DNA from: Streptomyces sp. NBC_01262
GTDB lineage: Bacteria; Actinomycetota; Actinomycetes; Streptomycetales; Streptomycetaceae
Direction of reading: 5' to 3'
NCBI RefSeq assembly: GCF_036226365.1
Contig: NZ_CP108462.1
Span: 682,001-746,000, forward strand
Length of the DNA: 64,000 nt
Below, one piece after another: positions 51,915 to 60,567 of the stretch; position 1 is the stretch's first letter; every line of letters starts with the position of its first letter. The position numbers and the translations under genes were made by a program. The notes under the pieces were generated by a model. The model saw only the letters and a list, made by a program, of their open reading frames with translations, searched no databases and was not told the DNA's origin.

Positions 51915-52190
51915 CCGTATCCGCGGGTTCGAGTCCACCTTCACCGTCAACGTCCTCGCCAACCACCTGTCCGTACGCACTGAGCATGGTGCCGGCCCGG
52001 CCTGGAAGCCCCCCGACCGTCCTCGTCCGCACGAGCCCTTTCCCCAAGCAGACACCACGGTCACCGGGCGCACCGTGCAGCGCGACGAGCAAGCCGGCCG
52101 CCCTCTACCTCGTGCACGAGTACGCGCGCCGTCTGCCGGCTGGGTTCGACGCCGTCGCCCGCAGCGCGAGCGCGAAAAGCATGGAGGCCG
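51915..52190 (+). pseudogene. Short-chain dehydrogenase remnant
   Basis: Pieces of an SDR in shifting frames: RGFESTFTVNVLANHLSV (substrate-domain helix), then, in another frame, AALYLVHEYARRLPAGFDAV, which corresponds to the helix after the catalytic YxxxK. The Rossmann start, the catalytic Ser-Tyr and the C-terminus are missing. It lies in debris between two CoA-metabolism gene groups. Confidence 0.65.
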
Positions 52191-52424
52191 CCGAGCGGTT
52201 CACCTCGGCCGTGCACGGCCGGGTGCCTGCGCTCTCCGGTGACGTGGAGAGCGGTTCACTTCGATGGATCGAGCAGCGACAACCGCGGGTGCCGACCACG
52301 TTGCGGCCGTTGGCCGCCGGACCTCTGCGGCCTGGCCGCCAAGTGCCCGCATCTCCCGGGAGATGCGGGCACGCACGTGCCACGCCCGGATCGCGTCAGC
52401 CGACCGTACGTCCAGCTTGCGCGC

Positions 52425-52650
52425 GTGGGTCACCTGCGGCAGGGAGAGCAGGCCCGCGACGGTTGCGGGCACCGCGCTCGACTGACCGTCGGTGGTCGCT
52501 TTGCCCGCCAGTACCAGGTCGACGTCCTCCGCGGTCCGCACGGCAGCGGCCAGAACCTTCGCGGTGGTCAGCACGCCGGCGCCGTGCGGCCTGTCGTCTC
52601 AGATGTGGATCCCGCGGTCGCCGCCCATCGACAGGACCTTGCGGACTCGG
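52425..52650 (-). pseudogene. etfB (electron transfer flavoprotein beta subunit) remnant
   Basis: On the minus strand: SMGGDRGIHI, an in-frame TGA, then DDRPHGAGVLTTAKVLAAAV, EDVDLVLAGKATTDGQSSAV and PATVAGLLSLPQVTHARKLD. These are typical central segments of EtfB, with both ends missing. It lies immediately downstream of the acyl-CoA dehydrogenase gene, whose enzyme type donates electrons to ETF. The functional partner must be encoded elsewhere. Confidence 0.75.
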
Positions 52651-52654
52651 GTGG

Positions 52655-53830
52655 TCAGCGGAACGCCGCCTGGCCGGTGATCGCCTGCCCGACGACCAGG
52701 GTGTGCATCTCACTGGTGCCTTCGTAGGTGAGTACGGACTCCAGGTTGTTGGCGTGGCGCAGCGGCGAGTACTCCAGGGAGATGCCGTTGGCCCCCAGGA
52801 CTGTGCGGCATTCCCGCGCGATGGCGATGGCTTCCCGGACGTTGTTGAGCTTGCCGACGCTGATCTGCTCGGGCCGGATGCGGTGCTGGTCCTTGAGCCG
52901 GCCCAGGTGCACGGCGAGCAGTGCGGCGTTGCCCACGGACACGCTCATGTCGGCGAGCTTCTTCTGGGTCAGCTGGAAGGCGCTGATCGGCTTGTCGAAC
53001 TGGACTCGGGAGTCGGCGTACTCGATGGCCGCCTGGAGCGAGTCGCGGGCCGCGCCGACCGCGCCGAACAGGATGCCGAAGCGGGCCTCGTTCAGGCAGG
53101 ACAGCGGTCCGCGCAGACCCTCCGCGAGGGGCAGCCGCGCCGAGTCGGGCAGCCGTACGTTGTCGAGGTACAGCTCCGAGGTGATGGACGCGCGCAGCGA
53201 CATCTTCTGCTTGATGTCCTGCGTGGTGAAGCCGGGCGTCCCGCGCGGCACGAGGAAGCCGCGGATACCGTCCTCGGTCTGTGCCCAGACGGTGGCCACG
53301 TCGGCAATGCCGCCGTTGGTGATCCACATCTTGGAACCGTTCAAGATCCAGTCGGCGCCGTCGCGGACGGCCCTGGTGCGCATCCCGGAGGGGTTGCTGC
53401 CGAAGTCGGGCTCGGTCAGGCCGAAGCAGCCGATGGCCTCACCAGCGGCGAGCCGGGGCAGCCACTCCTGCTTCTGCTCCTCCGATCCCCACTTCCAGAT
53501 GGAGAACATCGACAGCGAGCCCTGCACCGAGACAAAGCTGCGGAAACCTGAGTCCGCCGCCTCCAGCTCCATACAGGCTAGGCCGTAGCTGACGGCATTG
53601 GTGCCCGCGCAGCCGTACCCTTCGAGGTGCATGCCGAGCACACCCAGCTTGCCCAGTTCCGGGGCGAGTTCGCGGGCGAAGTGCGCGTTCTCGAACCACT
53701 CGCCGATGTGCGGGCGCACCCGGTCGGCGAGGAACTTGGCGACGGTGGACTGGATCTCGCGTTCCTCCTCGGTGAGGGTGGAGGCGAGGTCGAGCAGGTC
53801 GAGAGGGTCCTTCATCGGCTTGCGGCTCAT
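52655..53830 (-). CDS. Acyl-CoA dehydrogenase, glutaryl-CoA dehydrogenase type
   Basis: 391 residues. Features of the GcdH subgroup are GCFGLTEPDFGSNPSGMRTR (flavin contact), WILNGSKMWITNGGIADVAT, ARFGILFGAVGAARDSLQAA and YADSRVQFDKPISAFQLTQK. The C-terminal GANGISLEYSPLRHANNLES precedes LTYEGTSEMHTLVVG, which holds the catalytic Glu near residue 371. It would oxidise and decarboxylate glutaryl-CoA to crotonyl-CoA and pass electrons to ETF. The CoA-transferase gene 88 bp upstream on the same strand could supply its substrate. Confidence 0.92.
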   Translation of the reverse strand: MSRKPMKDPLDLLDLASTLTEEEREIQSTVAKFLADRVRPHIGEWFENAHFARELAPELGKLGVLGMHLEGYGCAGTNAVSYGLACMELEAADSGFRSFVSVQGSLSMFSIWKWGSEEQKQEWLPRLAAGEAIGCFGLTEPDFGSNPSGMRTRAVRDGADWILNGSKMWITNGGIADVATVWAQTEDGIRGFLVPRGTPGFTTQDIKQKMSLRASITSELYLDNVRLPDSARLPLAEGLRGPLSCLNEARFGILFGAVGAARDSLQAAIEYADSRVQFDKPISAFQLTQKKLADMSVSVGNAALLAVHLGRLKDQHRIRPEQISVGKLNNVREAIAIARECRTVLGANGISLEYSPLRHANNLESVLTYEGTSEMHTLVVGQAITGQAAFR

Positions 53831-53918
53831 CGTGGGCTCCTGGCTCCTGGTGGTTGTGGTGCTCGGTTCGGTCGTGGCGGCTGCGCGGGGAGCGGTCGGG
53901 TGACCGCTCTGCCCGGCG

Positions 53919-55148
53919 TCAGGCGTGGTCGGAAGCGCGGTGGAGAATCTCCGCGGTGTGCTGGCCCAGGCGCGGTGGCGGCAGGCGGTACTGCGCCGGG
54001 GTGCCGCTCAGTGCGATGGGGTTCGCGACCTGGCGGGAGGGCCTGCCCTGTGCTTCGTCTGCTCCGTCGGCGGCTGCGGCAGGAATGTCGACGATGCCGG
54101 GGAGGCCGAGTTCCCGGGCGAAGGCGAACGCCTCGTCGAGGGTGTTGACCGGTCCGGCGGGCACCCCCGCGGCCAGCAGGACGGCTGACCAGTGGTCCGC
54201 GCCGGCCGTGCCCAGCCGCTCGGTCAGGATGTCCCGAAAGGCCGTACGGTGGGCAACCCGGTCGGCATTGGTGCGGAAGCGGTCGTCGGCGGCGAGAGCG
54301 GGATCCCCGACGGCCTCGGCGAGCGCTGCGAACTGCCGGTCGTTGCCGACCGCGATCGCGATCGGGCGATCGGCTGCGGGGAAGGTCTCGTACGGGGCGA
54401 TGCTCGGGTGCGCGTTGCCCATGCGGCCCGGCACCACACCGGCGACGGCGAACGCCGACGCCTGGTTGACCATGGCCGACAGCAGCGAGCCGAGCAGATT
54501 CACCTCCACCCGCTGGCCCTCCCCAGTGGCGTCCCGGTGCCGGAGGGCCGCGAGGATGCCGAGCGAGGCGTGCAGGCCGGTGATCACATCGACCAGGGCC
54601 ACCCCCGCCTTCACCGGCTCCCCCGCCGCGTCGCCGGTCACGCTCATCAGACCGCCGACAGCCTGCACGAGCAGGTCGTACCCCGGGATCGCGGCGCCCG
54701 CACCGCCACCGAAGCCGCTGATCGAGCAGTAGATCAGCCCCGGGTGCCGGGCCCGGAGTTCGCGATGACCGAGCCCGAGCCGTTCCATCGTGCCGGGGCG
54801 GAAGTTCTCCACCAGCACGTCGGACTCGGCGACCAGGGCACGGGCCTGTTCGAGGCCGGCCTCGGTCGTGAGGTCCAGGACGACGGACCTCTTGTTCCGG
54901 TTGACGCTCAGAAAATAGGTCGACGTGCCGTCGTGGTCCGCCGGAGGATGCCAGGCCCGGGTGTCGTCCCCGATGCCCGGCCGTTCGACCTTCACCACGT
55001 CTGCGCCGAGGTCGCCGAGGAGCATCGTGGCGTAGGGCCCCGCGAGAACCCGGGAGAAGTCGGCGATGCGCAACCCGTCCAGCGCGCCGCGCCCCGCTGC
55101 GTCGAATGCGCCCGTCCGTCCGTCCGGTGCGTTGTGCTGGGTGCCCAC
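53919..55148 (-). CDS. CaiB/BaiF-type (class III) CoA transferase
   Basis: 409 residues from a GTG at 55148 with GAGGAGGG upstream. Signatures are GLRIADFSRVLAGPYATMLL, GDLGADVVKVERPGIGDDTR, NRNKRSVVLDLTTEAG and SDVLVENFRPGTMERLGLGH. The catalytic Asp region is IPGYDLLVQAVGGLMSVTGD. Such enzymes transfer CoA between acids by an aspartyl-CoA intermediate. With glutaryl-CoA dehydrogenase downstream, activation of glutarate (SUGCT-like) is plausible, though other dicarboxylates are possible. Confidence 0.92.
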   Translation of the reverse strand: MGTQHNAPDGRTGAFDAAGRGALDGLRIADFSRVLAGPYATMLLGDLGADVVKVERPGIGDDTRAWHPPADHDGTSTYFLSVNRNKRSVVLDLTTEAGLEQARALVAESDVLVENFRPGTMERLGLGHRELRARHPGLIYCSISGFGGGAGAAIPGYDLLVQAVGGLMSVTGDAAGEPVKAGVALVDVITGLHASLGILAALRHRDATGEGQRVEVNLLGSLLSAMVNQASAFAVAGVVPGRMGNAHPSIAPYETFPAADRPIAIAVGNDRQFAALAEAVGDPALAADDRFRTNADRVAHRTAFRDILTERLGTAGADHWSAVLLAAGVPAGPVNTLDEAFAFARELGLPGIVDIPAAAADGADEAQGRPSRQVANPIALSGTPAQYRLPPPRLGQHTAEILHRASDHA

Positions 55149-55207
55149 GCACCCTCCTCTCTGAACGTCCCGCGTGTGCGAGGTGGCTGTGTCCCGGCCG
55201 GTTCCCG

Positions 55208-55642
55208 CTACCACCAGCGCTCCGGAGGCGGTGCCGAGTGGGTGAGTTCGACGAGGGGCAGGCCCTGGCCGAGGGGGGCGACGGACCGTACGACACTCAC
55301 CCGTGCTCCCACCGCGACCGCGACCGGCGCCGCCCCGGTGACCTGGCAGAGCAGGTTGAAGCCCTCGTGCATCGCGACAAACCACGTGTTTTGCGGGACA
55401 TGGCCGTTCCGGCGGACGACGACCCCTGAGCCCTCGCTGCGCTCCCGTGTGAAGGCCGTGGACCCGCAGGCACGGCAGAAGAAACGGCGGTAGGCCGCAG
55501 TCCCGCACCAAAGGCAGCGCTGGAAGAACAGCTCGCCGCCGGCCGCCGGTTCGCTCGGCACGGCCGTGCCGGCCGTGTCCGCGGTGGCCACGTCGTGGTC
55601 TTCTCGGACCTCGGTGTGTTCACGGCTGTCCGTTTGGAGCAT
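55208..55642 (-). CDS. DUF35-type zinc-ribbon/OB-fold protein
   Basis: 144 residues from the ATG at 55642 with AGGAGG upstream. The four-Cys zinc ribbon is FQRCLWCGTAAYRRFFCRAC, followed by GSTAFTRERSEGSGVVV, and an OB fold follows (FVAMHEGFNLLCQVTGAAPV, ARVSVVRSVAPLGQGLPL). Such proteins partner with thiolases or acyl-CoA enzymes as assembly or acyl-CoA-binding subunits (ChsH2- or Ltp2-partner-like). It lies 59 bp upstream of the CoA-transferase gene, so the order is DUF35-transferase-dehydrogenase. No thiolase is visible nearby. Confidence 0.88.
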   Translation of the reverse strand: MLQTDSREHTEVREDHDVATADTAGTAVPSEPAAGGELFFQRCLWCGTAAYRRFFCRACGSTAFTRERSEGSGVVVRRNGHVPQNTWFVAMHEGFNLLCQVTGAAPVAVAVGARVSVVRSVAPLGQGLPLVELTHSAPPPERWW

Positions 55643-55990
55643 CACGGCCTCCTGCACGCAGTTCGGTGACCGGAAACGGAGTGGTCGGAATCCGATGTGG
55701 CTCCACCACCCTGGCCCTGCCGCGGATCGCCGGTCAACGACGTACTGACGCATCTTTGTGCGCGGAACGCGTCCCATCCGCCGAGGTCAGAGCCGGTTTA
55801 CTGGGACTACCCTCCATGTGGCGTCCTGGATGCGAGCGGACTCCACATGCCGTGCGAGACAGACAGCGCGATGACCCCGCGGCCGCCCCGCCCCCGCCGA
55901 CTTCGGCGTTCTCGGTCTCCCGCCGTGCCGCCGTACCGCGGGCGGCTCCGTAGGTTTCCTGTTCGCCAGCGGCCGTCCGTACCGGAGGAT
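55643..55990. other. Intergenic region with no recognised gene
   Basis: 348 bp upstream of the DUF35 gene and downstream of cydC. It probably carries the promoter of the DUF35/transferase/dehydrogenase operon. I see no clear operator or hairpin. Confidence 0.5.
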
Positions 55991-57568
55991 TTACGGTCTC
56001 CGGTGGTCGAGCGGCAGCTGCGTCACGTGCCCGGACGGCTTGAGACACGCCGGTACGTCGTGCAGGGCGAGGACGACGGTGGTGTCGGGCAGGTTCGCGA
56101 GGATGCCGAGTACGTGTCTAGCGGTTCGGTCGTCCAGACCCGTGGTCGGTTCGTCGACGATGAGTACGTGCGGGTGGCGGGCCAGGGCCCGGCCCAGGTA
56201 GACCCGGCGCAGCTCACCACCGGAGAGCTGCCTTTCGCCCGGGCCGACGGAGGTCGTGGCGGTCAGCCCGCTGTCGTTCAGCCACAGTTCGCAGAGGTGT
56301 TCGTCGATCTCGTCGTCGGTCAGGGCGGCGTCGGCGAGGCGCCAGTTGGATCCGAGTGTGCCGGTGAAGAGGTGGTCGTCGGCGGCGACGGCGACGACGG
56401 CGGGCCGGCCGTCACGGCCTTCGGCCGCTTGCCTCAACGACGAGGCGAAGGCTCGGAGCAGGGTGCTCTTGCCGCTGCCGGAGCGGCCGGTGACGACGAG
56501 CATCGCGCCTCGGGCGACGGTGGCACCGAGCACGCGGCCCGGCCGGAGGGCCATCGGCGGAAGGTGGTAGTCGGCGAAGCCGATGCCCTGCTCGGTGGAC
56601 CATGACCGCATCTCCGGGACGGTCGGGGCGCTCGCGAGGTCCACGCTTGTCGTGAGCCTGCGGTGTGCGGCCTTCGCGGTGGATCGGGCTTCGGCGGCGC
56701 TCGCCAGCTGTTCGGCCTGGGCCAGCACGCCGAGCGACAACAGGGCGACGAACACGAACGTGGCGGCATCCGGCGCGCTTTCGGTGGCCGCCGTAGCGGT
56801 CAGAGCGGCCGTGCCGATCAGGCCGCCGGTCAGCGTGGTCCGGTGCCTGCGCCGACCGGCCGCTTCCCTCACGGCGTCGAGTCGGGTGAACCTCGCCGTC
56901 GTACGCGTCGCGAGCTGCTCTGCGGCACCGAGCGATGCCATCTCCGTCCATGCGTCGACGGCGGTGACGAGTTCGGCGCGCAGCGCCTTGCGGGTGTTCT
57001 GCTCGGCTTCGCCGGAGGTGCCCGGCGTACGCTGGGCGATCAACGCCAAGATGACGACGCCGGCCGCGAGTACGACCGCCGGCGCGAGGGACGTGGACGC
57101 CGCGACGGCGAGGACGGCACCGACGGTCAGCGCGGCGGTGACGGCGACGGGGGTTGTGCACTCGATCAGTGCCATCCCGGCGCTGTCGGCGTCGGCCATG
57201 CTGCGGTCGAGCAGTTCACCCGACCACAGGCCGTCCGCCTTTGCCTGGTCGGTGGCCGCGGCGCGGTCGAAGAGATCGGCCCGGGCTGTGGCGACCCGAC
57301 GCAGGGCGGCCGCGTGCAGCACCAGACGCTTGCTGTGGTTGCCGGCGATGCGGGCCAGGGCGAAGGCACGCACACCGCCGCTGGGGGCGATGTAGGAGAA
57401 GGAGCTGAAGGTCGCCGCGCCGGCGACGGCGCAGGCGCTGATGAACCAGCCCGACAGGCCGAGCAGACCGGCGGAGGACAGTTCCGCGACGACCGCGAGC
57501 ACCAGCCCGCCGACCGCGAGGGAACTCCCTCGCCGACCACGGACGTTCGAGTGATCGCCGCCGCTCAT
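55991..57568 (-). CDS. cydC: CydC-type ABC exporter subunit of the cytochrome bd operon
   Basis: 525 residues; the ATG at 57568 overlaps the cydD stop (ATGA). The membrane domain has about six helices (SLAVGGLVLAVVAELSSAGL, APAVVLAAGVVILALIAQRT, ATFVFVALLSLGVLAQAEQL). The ATPase domain has Walker A VVTGRSGSGKSTLLRAF, signature QLSGGELRRVYLGRALARHP, Walker B VLIVDEPTTGLDD and H-loop ALHDVPACL. CydDC exports thiols and haem-related reductant needed to assemble cytochrome bd. It is the last gene of the operon. Confidence 0.92.
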   Translation of the reverse strand: MSGGDHSNVRGRRGSSLAVGGLVLAVVAELSSAGLLGLSGWFISACAVAGAATFSSFSYIAPSGGVRAFALARIAGNHSKRLVLHAAALRRVATARADLFDRAAATDQAKADGLWSGELLDRSMADADSAGMALIECTTPVAVTAALTVGAVLAVAASTSLAPAVVLAAGVVILALIAQRTPGTSGEAEQNTRKALRAELVTAVDAWTEMASLGAAEQLATRTTARFTRLDAVREAAGRRRHRTTLTGGLIGTAALTATAATESAPDAATFVFVALLSLGVLAQAEQLASAAEARSTAKAAHRRLTTSVDLASAPTVPEMRSWSTEQGIGFADYHLPPMALRPGRVLGATVARGAMLVVTGRSGSGKSTLLRAFASSLRQAAEGRDGRPAVVAVAADDHLFTGTLGSNWRLADAALTDDEIDEHLCELWLNDSGLTATTSVGPGERQLSGGELRRVYLGRALARHPHVLIVDEPTTGLDDRTARHVLGILANLPDTTVVLALHDVPACLKPSGHVTQLPLDHRRP

Positions 57569-59292
57569 CGCGCCTTCACCGGGCTCGCGTCGTGCAGAAG
57601 GCCGTCGTCGATCGCGAGCACGGTGTCGGCCGCGGCGGCCAGCGGGAAGGAGTGGGTGGCGATGATGACGGTGCAGCCGTCGGTGGCTCGTCGGAGGGCC
57701 TCGACGACCTCGCGTTCGCTGTCGGCGTCGAGGTGGGCGGTCGGTTCGTCGAGCAGCCAGAGCCGGGCTCCGCGCAGAAAGGCGCGGGCGATGGCGATCC
57801 GGCGGGCTTCGCCGGTCGACACACCCCGACCGCCCTCGCCGAGCCGGGTGTCCAGTCCCTCGGTGAGACCCTCGATCACCGCGCTCAGCCCGGCGGCGTC
57901 GACGGCCCGCCGGATCTGCTGCTCGGTGGCGTCCGGGCAGCCGAGGCGGATGTTGTCGCGGACGGTCGCGTCGAGCAGCACCGTCTGCTGTCCGACCCAG
58001 GAGAATCCGCCCAGGACCGGCGCCTGCCGAACGGACGAGGTGCGCCACCGGACCGTTCCGGCCGACGGCCGACGCAAACCGGCGATCAACGACAGCAGCG
58101 TGCTCTTTCCGGAACCGGAGGCACCGGTGATCGCGGTCCAGGTGCCCGGTGCGAAATCGGCGTCGGCATGGATGGTGTCGTGGTCGGCGCCGCCATGGCG
58201 GAACCGGACGGCTGTCAGCGACACACCGACCGGCCCGGTCGGATGCGGACCGGCCGCCGGGGTCGCTTCGGCGGGGGTGTCCCTGACGATGTCATGGATG
58301 GCGCCGGCCGCGATCACGGCGCGTTCCCGCAGATGGAAGGCGGAGGACCTGGCGCGCATCGGGGCGAAGTACATCGGACACAGGAGCAGCACCAGCAGTC
58401 CGGTGGACAGGGCGAGCCGTGGCGCGTGCGGCACGTGCACGTAGCCGAGCAGCGACAGGCCGATGTAGGTGGCATTCACCGCTATGGAGAACGTGATGAC
58501 GACGTCCATGATCATCCCGGACAGAAAGGCGCGCCGGAGCACGCTCATCGTCGCCTTGTTCAGCCGCTCGGCCGCTGTGGTCAGGGTGTGACGGCGCCGG
58601 CCGACCGCGCCGAGCTCGCGCAGCGTCCGCATGCCGCGGAAGCTGTCGAGGACGACGGCGTTCAGGTGCCGGGTCGCGGCCGCCTGCCTGTCCGCGCCGT
58701 GCTGGGCGAACAGTCCCGCCAGGCGCATGTTGAGGGGCAGCAGCGCCGTGGTCAGGACGAGCACGATCGCGGCCGGCCAGTGCACCGCGGCCGTGACCGC
58801 CAGTACGGCGAGCATGGACAGCGGTGCCGACCGGCGCAGGGGCGCGGCCTGCGCGTGGTAATCGGCGACGTCGTCGGCCAGATCGACCATCGCCCACGCG
58901 GCCTCGGCCGGGCCGGTCCGGCTGATCCGCCCGGCGGTCGGCAACAGAGCGCCCGTCAACTGCTGCCGCAGGCCGGTCGCGACGGCACGCGCGCCCTGCT
59001 CGGCGAGCGTGCCCGCCGTCCAGCCGGCACCCACCGCCAGCGCGCTCGTGACGGCGAAGGCCACGAGGCCCCACGTCTCGTGCGTCGCGGCCCGGTCCAT
59101 CACTCCCTGAGCCGTCCATGCCAGGGCGCCCCAGCGGGTGATCGTGAAGAGCGTCTCCAGTGTCTGGAGGGTGCCCGACAGGCCGAACCAGTGCCGTCCC
59201 GGCGCGGCGCATGCGGTGAGCCGCGCATCATCGTCCTGCTGCTTCCCGGCCGTGTCCGGCTCACTGCTCTCGTACATGTCATTCGTCGTCAT
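57565..59292 (-). CDS. cydD: CydD-type ABC exporter subunit of the cytochrome bd operon
   Basis: About 575 residues from the ATG at 59292, which overlaps the 81-residue gene by 14 bp; an ATG at 59277 is equally plausible. The membrane domain has helices such as LVAFAVTSALAVGAGWTAGT and PAAIVLVLTTALLPLNMRLA. The ATPase domain has Walker A AITGASGSGKSTLLSLIAGL, Q-loop FSWVGQQTVLLDATVRDNIR, a signature written GVSTGEARRIAIARAFLRGA (VSTGE replaces LSGGQ), and Walker B LWLLDEPTAHLDAD. It works with CydC. In many Streptomyces these are one fused CydCD protein; here they are separate. Confidence 0.92.
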   Translation of the reverse strand: MTTNDMYESSEPDTAGKQQDDDARLTACAAPGRHWFGLSGTLQTLETLFTITRWGALAWTAQGVMDRAATHETWGLVAFAVTSALAVGAGWTAGTLAEQGARAVATGLRQQLTGALLPTAGRISRTGPAEAAWAMVDLADDVADYHAQAAPLRRSAPLSMLAVLAVTAAVHWPAAIVLVLTTALLPLNMRLAGLFAQHGADRQAAATRHLNAVVLDSFRGMRTLRELGAVGRRRHTLTTAAERLNKATMSVLRRAFLSGMIMDVVITFSIAVNATYIGLSLLGYVHVPHAPRLALSTGLLVLLLCPMYFAPMRARSSAFHLRERAVIAAGAIHDIVRDTPAEATPAAGPHPTGPVGVSLTAVRFRHGGADHDTIHADADFAPGTWTAITGASGSGKSTLLSLIAGLRRPSAGTVRWRTSSVRQAPVLGGFSWVGQQTVLLDATVRDNIRLGCPDATEQQIRRAVDAAGLSAVIEGLTEGLDTRLGEGGRGVSTGEARRIAIARAFLRGARLWLLDEPTAHLDADSEREVVEALRRATDGCTVIIATHSFPLAAAADTVLAIDDGLLHDASPVKAR

Positions 59293-59524
59293 GAGGGCGC
59301 CGCTCGTCGATGATCCACGCGATGCCACCGGTCAGAGCGATGGCGATCATGCCCAGGGTGGTCAGCAGCTGCGAGTGGATCTGCTTGTAGCCACCGAACA
59401 TCCCCTGGCAGACGAAGTAGGCGAGCAGGCCCAGCACGGTCCAGACGACTGCGGCGAGCAGGCGCGCCACGACACGGAACGGCGTGGGCCGCGAGGACGC
59501 GTGGCCGGTGTCCCGGGTGGTCAT
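59279..59524 (-). CDS. Small two-helix membrane protein inside the cyd operon
   Basis: 81 residues. The ATG at 59524 overlaps the cydB stop (ATGA), and its own end overlaps the cydD start. Two membrane helices are likely: VARLLAAVVWTVLGLLAYFV and LGMIAIALTGGIAWIID, separated by CQGMFGGYKQIHSQLLTT; the C-terminus is charged (ERRPHDDE). It is much longer than CydX/CydH subunits (about 30-40 residues, one helix), yet sits where a small oxidase subunit would be encoded. I infer a structural or assembly role for cytochrome bd. Confidence 0.8.
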   Translation of the reverse strand: MTTRDTGHASSRPTPFRVVARLLAAVVWTVLGLLAYFVCQGMFGGYKQIHSQLLTTLGMIAIALTGGIAWIIDERRPHDDE

Positions 59525-60567
59525 GAGCGTGCTCCTGTGGCTGGGGGACCTTGGGGTGCCGGAGGTTGGTCGCCCGGGAGTCCGGTGGGGAACTTTCCTG
59601 CGAAGGCCCGGTGGGCGAACACGTTGTAGGCCAGTACCAGCGGCATGTTCAGGCCGATGCCCACGAGGATGAAGACCATCGTGGAGTGCGGGCCGGCCGC
59701 ACTGTCGACGGTGAGACCCGGAGGTCCGAGCACCGGGTAGCGGGCCACGCCCAGGGCGAGGAACACGGACACCGTGGCGATCACGAGACCGCCGAGCGGC
59801 AGGGTGTCCGCCGCCCCGGACTCCTGCTTCCACAGGAACGTGACGAGCGATGTGGCCGCTCCCCCGGCGGCGAACAGCAGCAGGCCGGCGAACGCGACGG
59901 CGCGCCCCGGGCTGTCGAGGTTCAGCGGTGCCTCGGTGGTGTCGACGGTGACGAGAACGAGGACGAGCAGCGCTCCGGAGACCGCCGTGGCGACCGCTCC
60001 CCGTCGTGCCGCCGAATCGCGCAGCCGTCCGGACGCCTTGTGTTTGGTGTGGGCGTAGCCGAGAGCGGTGTACGCGGCCGTGACAGTGAGCCCCGACAGC
60101 ACGCAGAACCAGCTGAAGGCTCCGAAGGCCGACCCGGTGCAGGCATCGCCCCGCAGTTGGACTGCCGAGGTCAGCGTTCCCAGGGCGAAGCCCTGCGCGA
60201 ACGAGGCCAGCAGCGACGCCACGCCGAACGCGGCCGTCCAGCGGGGGGCCGGCGGCGCCTGGGACGCCATCTCGACACTCACTCCGCGCACGACGAGGGA
60301 GAACAGCACCACGGTCACCGGCAGGTAGGCGTGCGGCAGGATCGTGCCGAAGGCCAGGGGGAAGCCCGCCCAGAGGGCGACGCCGAGCAGGATGAGCCAG
60401 GTCTCGTTGCCGTCCCAGCCCACCGCGACCGACTCCAGCATGTGCCGCCGGTGCGCGCAGTCGCGTTCGAAGAGGGTCGCCACGCCGACGCCGAGGTCGT
60501 AGCCGTCCAGCACGACGTACATCAGAAGGCAGACGAGTACGGTCGCCGACCACAGGGTGGTGGTCAT
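59521..60567 (-). CDS. cydB: Cytochrome bd-type quinol oxidase subunit II
   Basis: 348 residues; the ATG at 60567 overlaps the cydA stop. CydB features are LVCLLMYVVLDGYDLGVGVA with the conserved Asp, GWDGNETWLILLGVALWAGF, then PLAFGTILPHAYLPVTVVLF and LVVRGVSVEMAS. About eight to nine helices are expected. It pairs with CydA in the membrane to reduce oxygen with quinol electrons. The tail (PGDQPPAPQGPPATGARS) is Pro-rich and probably cytoplasmic. Confidence 0.94.
   Translation of the reverse strand: MTTTLWSATVLVCLLMYVVLDGYDLGVGVATLFERDCAHRRHMLESVAVGWDGNETWLILLGVALWAGFPLAFGTILPHAYLPVTVVLFSLVVRGVSVEMASQAPPAPRWTAAFGVASLLASFAQGFALGTLTSAVQLRGDACTGSAFGAFSWFCVLSGLTVTAAYTALGYAHTKHKASGRLRDSAARRGAVATAVSGALLVLVLVTVDTTEAPLNLDSPGRAVAFAGLLLFAAGGAATSLVTFLWKQESGAADTLPLGGLVIATVSVFLALGVARYPVLGPPGLTVDSAAGPHSTMVFILVGIGLNMPLVLAYNVFAHRAFAGKFPTGLPGDQPPAPQGPPATGARS

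Noticed and set aside
57592..59313. 573-codon plus-strand frame opposite cydD
   Set aside because: Antisense shadow of the ABC exporter gene.
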